NCBI GenBank assembly: GCA_009777935.1
Contig: WRKU01000001.1
Location: forward strand, 1-64,000
Length of the DNA: 64,000 nt
Reading direction: 5' to 3'
Source of the DNA: Coriobacteriia bacterium
GTDB taxonomy: Bacteria; Actinomycetota; Coriobacteriia; WRKU01
Shown: positions 58,199 to 64,000 of the stretch, piece after piece
Layout: every line of letters starts with the position of its first letter
Numbering within the stretch: position 1 is the first letter of the stretch
Notes under the pieces: generated by a model
Seen by the model: the letters and a program-made list of their open reading frames with translations, nothing else
The model's database searches: none
Told to the model about the DNA's origin: nothing
Position numbers and translations under genes: made by a program

Positions 58199-58273
58199 TC
58201 CCCGGTAGCTCAATGGTAGAGCATTCGGCTGTTAACCGAAGGGTTGTTGGTTCGAGTCCAACCCGGGGAGCCA
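58199..58273 (+). tRNA. tRNA-Asn(GTT)
   Basis: TCCCCGGTAGCTCAATGGTAGAGCATTCGGCTGTTAACCGAAGGGTTGTTGGTTCGAGTCCAACCCGGGGAGCCA. Confidence 0.97.
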
Positions 58274-58274
58274 A

Positions 58275-58350
58275 GGGCCCTTAGCGCAGCGGTTAGCGCA
58301 GGAGACTCATAATCTCTTGGTCGTAGGTTCGAATCCTACAGGGCCCACCA
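58275..58350 (+). tRNA. tRNA-Met(CAT)
   Basis: GGGCCCTTAGCGCAGCGGTTAGCGCAGGAGACTCATAATCTCTTGGTCGTAGGTTCGAATCCTACAGGGCCCACCA; elongator Met or Ile2 not distinguished. Confidence 0.93.
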
Positions 58351-58984
58351 GACCAAACAGCGCCCATCCGCATATAACGATAAGTCCGGCCCACACGAGA
58401 GCGATATACCGCCAGAATGGCTCCGGAAAGGTCTGGATGAGGAGCGTGCTTGTGGGAAATGTCCACGTGCCGGCTTCAAAAAGAACGCGATGGAACAGAT
58501 CGAAGACGGCGGTAAACGCAGCAACGATTATGACACCGAGCACGAGTGGTCCTCCGACACAGATACCGCCCGTAATGAGGAGCGCTCGTCGTTGCGCACG
58601 GTGCCAGCCTTTGCGCCACTGCCATGCAAACATAACAAACGCCACGCACGCTGCAACGATCCCAGCCGTCCACGTCGCCACAAAGACCGCTCGCACATCA
58701 CGTAGGTGTGCAATCTCATCGAGCCCGATCTCTCCATCGCTACGGTATGTCTCAATCATATGCTGTGCATCGATGCCCCAAATAACATAGCGCAACGTTA
58801 GAGTAGCAATCTCTTCACGCACTTCAAGCGGTGTGTTGCTCGCATGCTGCGACCCCCCGAGTGTCGAGTTAATTATAAACGGTGTACACGTCAGTGCCAG
58901 CGCAAAGATTACTATCGCTATACAGAGCGCCGTGGTCGCAACGACGACCGAGCCTATGCACAGCAGACGTTCGTAGCGCTTCAT
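58307..58984 (-). CDS. DUF1461-type integral membrane protein
   Basis: MKRYERLLCIGSVVVATTALCIAIVIFALALTCTPFIIN...; C-terminus reads through tRNA-Met antisense. Confidence 0.75.
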   Translation of the reverse strand: MKRYERLLCIGSVVVATTALCIAIVIFALALTCTPFIINSTLGGSQHASNTPLEVREEIATLTLRYVIWGIDAQHMIETYRSDGEIGLDEIAHLRDVRAVFVATWTAGIVAACVAFVMFAWQWRKGWHRAQRRALLITGGICVGGPLVLGVIIVAAFTAVFDLFHRVLFEAGTWTFPTSTLLIQTFPEPFWRYIALVWAGLIVICGWALFGLVGPVGFEPTTKRL

Positions 58985-59694
58985 GAGATGCCTCCTGCGC
59001 ACAGTGCCTGTCCGAGCGGTGTCTGCCATGTGCCATCTTCGTTCTCTGTCAGCACCTCCGTACGCACCGTACGCAGCGTCGGCGCCTGCGCGGCATAGAC
59101 AGCATCGCCCAGCAGATAGCGTACGAGCGTATCGGGGCGCAGCGTCGCCTGCGAGCTCGCACGAATCGTAAATCGCACGGTCTCACCCTCCTGCACGACG
59201 CCCTCGGGCAGCACGTCGGCGGTCACAAACTCGCGCATCTTGCCTTTTTGCTCGAGGATGAGGATCGGTTCAATCGAGATGGCGGCGGTCTGCGCATCGA
59301 TACGCGTGTACGCGAGTGGCATCCCGCTCACTTCATAGCGAAAGATCGTGCACGCCGCGTTAAGCGAAGGGTCCTTTGGTGGCACGTAGGCGCAGTCACG
59401 TACGGGCAGCACGTCGGTTGCGGCGTCTTGTAGGCGCGCGCGTGCTCTAGTCGGCTCGACGAACTCGGTGACGATGAGGTCAAAATATTCGCCTCGTGAC
59501 GCTACGCCTAAGCCAAGCGCCGGCCCAAATGCAATACGCATATGGGGGCTAAACCCCTGCGTTATCGCGTACGGCAATGTTGCGCGTCGGACGGTGCGTT
59601 CGAGTGCGCGAATAACCTCAAGATGTGAAAGATAGGCGCCACGCCCTTCTTTGGCGTATGCGACGCGCAGGCGAAACTCGAGCGGTGCTTTCAT
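58981..59694 (-). CDS. TIGR03936-type (DUF2344) radical SAM-associated protein
   Basis: RLRVAYAKEGRGAYLSHLEVIRALERTVRRATLPYAITQGFSPHMRIAFGPALGLGVASRGEYFDL. Confidence 0.92.
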   Translation of the reverse strand: MKAPLEFRLRVAYAKEGRGAYLSHLEVIRALERTVRRATLPYAITQGFSPHMRIAFGPALGLGVASRGEYFDLIVTEFVEPTRARARLQDAATDVLPVRDCAYVPPKDPSLNAACTIFRYEVSGMPLAYTRIDAQTAAISIEPILILEQKGKMREFVTADVLPEGVVQEGETVRFTIRASSQATLRPDTLVRYLLGDAVYAAQAPTLRTVRTEVLTENEDGTWQTPLGQALCAGGIS

Positions 59695-61448
59695 GAGCAC
59701 CCTCCGGCCTCGTCGCCGGTGCTTTCAGTACTCTCGGCACTCTCGCCGGTACGCTCGCAGCACGAAGCGCGCATCACGATGTGTTCCCAGGGCAGCCGGT
59801 CGCTGGGATTGCGCGTTGCTACGTAAGCGTCCGGATCGACGGCGCATGTGTCGAAGGCGTGCTCCCAATGAGCGATGTCAAACTGCTCGGCGTACGCCTC
59901 AAAAAGCGCGCCGCTGCGCCACGCTGCCTCAATAACCGGTGCCAGTGCACGATCACCCCGTGCGAGCACGCCTTCGATACACGAAGCGTGTGCGTTGCTC
60001 GTCGAGAGCACGATGCCCTTGCGCGGCAACGCCTCGCGCAGCAACGTCTGCTTGCGCTCTATTTCAGCGACGCTCGACTGCGCGAGGCGTTCAAACGGCG
60101 TATGTGCCTTCGGTACGAGCGCATTCACGCTCACCGCAATCTTGAGCGCTCCACGCTGATCTGGCTCGATAGTCTCGTGTGCAAGACGATAGACGCGGGC
60201 GACGAGCTCGGCGATACCGCGCACGTCCTCGTCGGTCTCGTCGGGCAGCCCTATCATAAAGTAAAGTTTGATGCGTCGGTAGCCCACGTCGAAGGCATAG
60301 CGAATCGTCTCAAGCAGCTGCTCTTCGGTGACGTCTTTATTGATGATGTCGCGCATGCGTTGCGTGCCGGCCTCGGGCGCCAACGTCAGCGCCGGTTTTT
60401 TGGCACCGGACGTCAAAACCTCAAGCAGATCGATCGACAGCGTGTCGATACGCACACTTGGAATCGAAACGCTCACGGCGCGCGGTGCAAGCTGCGTATT
60501 AAGACGACGTACGATCTCAAGAATCTGCGAATGGTCGGTCGAGGACAGTGAGGTGAGCGACACCTCTTCCATGCCGGTTGCGCGTATCGCCTTGATGGCC
60601 GCGCGTACGATGGTGTCGGCGCTTCGCTCACGCACCGGGCGATACATCGGTCCTGCCTGACAGAAGCGACAGCCACGCCCGCAGCCGCGCATGATCTCAA
60701 GTGCGACACGATCGTGCACGACGTTGGCGTACGGTACGATGTGGCAGCGAGGCGGTTCGAGCGAGGCGAAGTCGTCGACGATGCGACGCGTGATGCGTGC
60801 GTGCGCTGGGTCATGGATGGCGGGGACGTAGACCGACGCGACTTCGGCGAGTTCGATAAGCGCCGCCGCCCGCCAGCCGGTAGCGGCCATCTTCGCCTGG
60901 CGCACAACTTCGACGACCTCGTCGATGGCAGTATCGGCCTCACCGATGAAGAACGCGTCGAAGAACGGTGCCATGGGTTCGGGGTTGAATGCGCCCGGAC
61001 CACCACCGATGATAATCGGCTCGTCTTCGCCGCGCTCCGATGCGTGCAGCGTGATGCCGGACAGATCGATAACCTCAAGGATTGAGGTCATCGCAAGCTC
61101 GTGAGGCATCGTGATACCAAGAATATCGAGTGTGCGCACGGGTCGATGACCCTCAAGCGTAAAGAGCGGAATCGCGCGCGCCCTCATCTCGGCGATCATG
61201 TCGACCCCCGGCAAATAGACGCGCTCGACCGAGACCTGTGCGTCGGCCTGTGTGTCATGGGCGAGGCGGTCGTAGAGAATCTGGAGTGCTTGGTTTGCCT
61301 GTCCGACCTCGTAGGTATCGGGGTAGCACAGGCCGACGCGCACGTCTGCCTCTTCGACCGGTGCGCGCGCGCCGAACTCGTGGTTGAGGTAGCGCGCAGG
61401 TCGCTCGACCGAGGCCAGCAGTGGCTCTATTGTAGAAAACGTGCTCAC
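59691..61448 (-). CDS. TIGR03960-type B12-binding radical SAM protein
   Basis: YLNHEFGA, IIGGGPGAFNPEPMAPFFDAFFIGE, RGCGRGCRFCQAGPMYRPVRERS; GTG start at 61448. Confidence 0.92.
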   Translation of the reverse strand: MSTFSTIEPLLASVERPARYLNHEFGARAPVEEADVRVGLCYPDTYEVGQANQALQILYDRLAHDTQADAQVSVERVYLPGVDMIAEMRARAIPLFTLEGHRPVRTLDILGITMPHELAMTSILEVIDLSGITLHASERGEDEPIIIGGGPGAFNPEPMAPFFDAFFIGEADTAIDEVVEVVRQAKMAATGWRAAALIELAEVASVYVPAIHDPAHARITRRIVDDFASLEPPRCHIVPYANVVHDRVALEIMRGCGRGCRFCQAGPMYRPVRERSADTIVRAAIKAIRATGMEEVSLTSLSSTDHSQILEIVRRLNTQLAPRAVSVSIPSVRIDTLSIDLLEVLTSGAKKPALTLAPEAGTQRMRDIINKDVTEEQLLETIRYAFDVGYRRIKLYFMIGLPDETDEDVRGIAELVARVYRLAHETIEPDQRGALKIAVSVNALVPKAHTPFERLAQSSVAEIERKQTLLREALPRKGIVLSTSNAHASCIEGVLARGDRALAPVIEAAWRSGALFEAYAEQFDIAHWEHAFDTCAVDPDAYVATRNPSDRLPWEHIVMRASCCERTGESAESTESTGDEAGGCS

Positions 61449-62320
61449 GCAGGCAACGCCTCGGTATCGGCGGAGGACGTGATATCTGCGTGAGGAGAGT
61501 CGGCGGCAGCCGTCGGCAACGCGAGACGCACCGGGCCATGCTCGTAGTATCGCACCGTGAGATGACCGAGCGCGTAGGTTCCCGCCGCACCGACGGCCGC
61601 TTTTATGAGCCAGCGCGTGCCGCTCGGTGCCTTGCGTGTACACGCACGCGCCACAAAACGTAGCGAGAAGCCGGCTATCAGCACGACAATCAGCTCCTTG
61701 GCGCGATCGATATCAAGCGGCTTGTCATAGATAGTAGCAAGCTGAAAGACCATTTTGCCCTGGTTGAGTAACATCGCCGGAAGATCGGCGCCCGGCACGA
61801 AGAACATGAGACCAATTGCCGCGTTTTGCACCGTCGTACGCTGGATGACATCGGTCGTGAGATAGTGGCGCATCCACGCAAAGTTCGCGCCAAGCGCATA
61901 GCGGTAGTCGGGCAACAGGGTAATCAGCTGTGTCGCAAGCTGCCGAAATAACCTTGCGGCACCATGATCCGCGTAGACTACACAGACCGGCACCCCCTTG
62001 TGATGCGCCGCTGCCATCGCATTTTTGGCGGCGATAACACTCGGGTGCGACTCGCCACTATGGGTGCACGATACGATAACGAGGACGTTGAGCGTCTTGG
62101 GCAACGTTAATGTTTTCTCGGCGTCAAGGACATCGAGCGTTACCCTCCCCCGCTCGCTGGAGGGAATAAAACGCGTAGTCACCTCTTCTACGACGGTATC
62201 GTCAAGTGCGGGGTCGAGAAGAAGACCGACGTGAATGGCGGCCTTTTTCTGCTGTTCGAGTGCTTTGCGTACGTTGAAGAGCTGGCGTGCTTGGTTCGGC
62301 AAGCTGAGATCCATCATCAT
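61445..62320 (-). CDS. DUF697-like protein of unknown function
   Basis: NQGKMVFQLATIYDKPLDIDRAKELIVVLIAGFSLRFVAR...LIKAAVGAAGTYALGHL. Confidence 0.7.
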   Translation of the reverse strand: MMMDLSLPNQARQLFNVRKALEQQKKAAIHVGLLLDPALDDTVVEEVTTRFIPSSERGRVTLDVLDAEKTLTLPKTLNVLVIVSCTHSGESHPSVIAAKNAMAAAHHKGVPVCVVYADHGAARLFRQLATQLITLLPDYRYALGANFAWMRHYLTTDVIQRTTVQNAAIGLMFFVPGADLPAMLLNQGKMVFQLATIYDKPLDIDRAKELIVVLIAGFSLRFVARACTRKAPSGTRWLIKAAVGAAGTYALGHLTVRYYEHGPVRLALPTAAADSPHADITSSADTEALPA

Positions 62321-63497
62321 CGACTCCTTTGATCGGGCTCTGATAGGTGCGCTGACGCCAAATGGAAAGCAGCACTCCCACCGCAGCGAGATTGGTTACG
62401 AGAAATGACGACCCGTAACTCATAAACGGCAACGGAATGCCGGTGATCGGCATCAATCCCATATTCATGCCGACGTTCTCAAAAATCTGAAACACCCACA
62501 TACTCATGATACCGGCAGCGATAAGGCTCCCGTAAAGATCGACCGACGAGGCGCAGATACTGAGCGCAACAACAAGGAGCGCCAGATACAACCCCAGCAA
62601 GGTAACCGCACCAAGAAAGCCTGCCTCTTCGCCTAGTACGGCAAAGATGAAGTCGGTATGGCGTTCCGGCAAAAAGTTGAGGTTTGACTGCGTACCACTG
62701 CCCAACCCCTTGCCGGAGAACTCGCCGGAGCCAATCGAAATCTTGGCCTGGCTGAGGTTGTAGCCGGCGCCACGCGGATCGACCGTCGGATCGACGAAGA
62801 CCATGAGGCGATTGAGCTGGTACTCTTTCAAAATATGACCGTCTCCGTCATTTTCCTTTGCGTACTGCGACTCGATGTAGACGAAGCCAAACGCAAAGGT
62901 AATCCCAATGGCGAGAAGCACGGCGACGTAACGCAGGCGTGCACCTCCCACCCAGAGAATCCCTAAGGATATCGCTACAAAGACGAGTGCCGTTCCCAAA
63001 TCCGAGATGAATATCATCATCAACGCCGGAGGAATCAAGGAGAGAACGAGCACTTTGAGAAAGTCACGCAGTTCGTATATCTCGCCCTCATAGCGCGCCA
63101 CAATGGCAGCAAGCAGCAAGATGGTGACGAGCTTTGCTGGCTCGGACGGCTGCATAATGTTTGTGGTGCCGATGGCGAGCCAACGCTCGCTCCCGCCACC
63201 TGTCGAGCCAATCCCCGGAATGCGCGGCGAAATAATCAGAAACACATTGAGGATCCAAAGAGGGATGATAGCATCGGTAAAGTGTCGATAATCAAATATC
63301 CAGAACCCCACCATAAGTACGAGACCAAGCACAATCCCCACAACGTGACGAAGCATAAAACCGCTCGCACCGGGCATCGCTGAAGTCGCCGAAAAAATGA
63401 CCGTCGTGCCAAGTGCCAAAAGAAGAGCGACAACTGCAAGGAGGGGGAAATTGACGTTGCGCCGAATGTCGTAATTGATAATCTTCATGCTCGTCAT
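62202..63497 (-). CDS. rodA: Rod shape-determining protein RodA (SEDS family)
   Basis: MTSMKIINYDIRRNVNFPLLAVVALLLALGTTVIFSATS...GTALVFVAISLGILWVGG...GIPLPFMSYGSSFLVTNLAAVGVLLSI. Confidence 0.94.
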   Translation of the reverse strand: MTSMKIINYDIRRNVNFPLLAVVALLLALGTTVIFSATSAMPGASGFMLRHVVGIVLGLVLMVGFWIFDYRHFTDAIIPLWILNVFLIISPRIPGIGSTGGGSERWLAIGTTNIMQPSEPAKLVTILLLAAIVARYEGEIYELRDFLKVLVLSLIPPALMMIFISDLGTALVFVAISLGILWVGGARLRYVAVLLAIGITFAFGFVYIESQYAKENDGDGHILKEYQLNRLMVFVDPTVDPRGAGYNLSQAKISIGSGEFSGKGLGSGTQSNLNFLPERHTDFIFAVLGEEAGFLGAVTLLGLYLALLVVALSICASSVDLYGSLIAAGIMSMWVFQIFENVGMNMGLMPITGIPLPFMSYGSSFLVTNLAAVGVLLSIWRQRTYQSPIKGVDDDGSQLAEPSTPALQRTQSTRTAEKGRHSRRSSSRPRT

Positions 63498-63522
63498 ATT
63501 TGTCGTGTGGGATTCACGTGCG

Positions 63523-64000
63523 CTATCTCGACCGGTCGGTTCCGAGGCGATACGAGGTGTCGGCACCGAAGATGGCACCGATGATGGCGCGTGCGGCCGG
63601 ACTTGCCGTCACACCGCCGGCCCCGCCCTGTTCAACGAATACCGCTACGCAGTAGATCGGATCTTCGGCCGGTGCGTAACCCACAAACCACGCCGAGTCA
63701 TCTTTTGGCGGCATCTCAGCCGTACCGGTCTTGCCAGAAACGGGAATTGGGAAGCCTCTGAAGGCCGGGCGAGCGGTGCCGTCAGTCACAACATCGCGCA
63801 GATATTCGTTCATCCATGCCAAAGACTCGGGCGAGACGCTCGGCTCAAAGGCGACCTCGGTCGGTGTTGTGAGTACTTCAACCCCGCGTGCATCGAGCAC
63901 ACTTCTGAGGACGTGGGGACGCATGACGTGACCATGGTTGGCGATGCCCGCATACGTTGTGGCAACCTGAAGCGGCGTCGTAAGCACATCGCCTTGCCCA
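63523..64000 (-). CDS. mrdA: Penicillin-binding protein 2 C-terminus (5' end beyond window)
   Basis: GQGDVLTTPLQVATTYAGIANHGHVMRPHVL; KTGTAEMPPKDDSAWFVGYAP. Confidence 0.92.
   Translation of the reverse strand, partial: GQGDVLTTPLQVATTYAGIANHGHVMRPHVLRSVLDARGVEVLTTPTEVAFEPSVSPESLAWMNEYLRDVVTDGTARPAFRGFPIPVSGKTGTAEMPPKDDSAWFVGYAPAEDPIYCVAVFVEQGGAGGVTASPAARAIIGAIFGADTSYRLGTDRSR

Overview
This looks like a chromosome segment from an actinobacterial, possibly Coriobacteriia-like, genome; that placement is inferred from gene content only. The core is mostly housekeeping genes on the minus strand: a pyrimidine operon, rpoD, cmk, hisC, an FKBP lipoprotein, rdgB-rph-murI, ppk2, ssrA (tmRNA), an aromatic amino acid operon, rluB-scpB-scpA, trpS, a radical SAM pair, rodA and PBP2, plus six tRNAs. 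Two accessory regions stand out. The first (~2.3-6.5 kb) holds a P-loop kinase, a nucleotidyltransferase/HTH pair, a decayed AbiE module bracketed by a perfect 70-bp inverted repeat, and a HigBA module. The second (~22.7-38.65 kb) is an island bounded by tRNA-His and a perfect 23-bp direct copy of the tRNA-His 3' end. It carries a SIR2-STAND-like protein, a compact five-gene operon (dCTP-deaminase-like membrane protein, FAD oxidoreductase, endonuclease-IV-like TIM barrel, P-loop kinase, defence-type small protein), an intact AbiE pair and a 132-nt extended hairpin. The main candidates for something undescribed are: (1) the five-gene nucleotide-themed operon; (2) a pyrimidine operon whose carA encodes only the N-terminal CPSase domain, with a tandem universal-stress protein where the glutaminase domain would be; (3) a MurT-like ligase without its Cys ribbon or GatD partner, sitting between pyrF and pyrE. 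No database search was possible; family names come from motif recognition.
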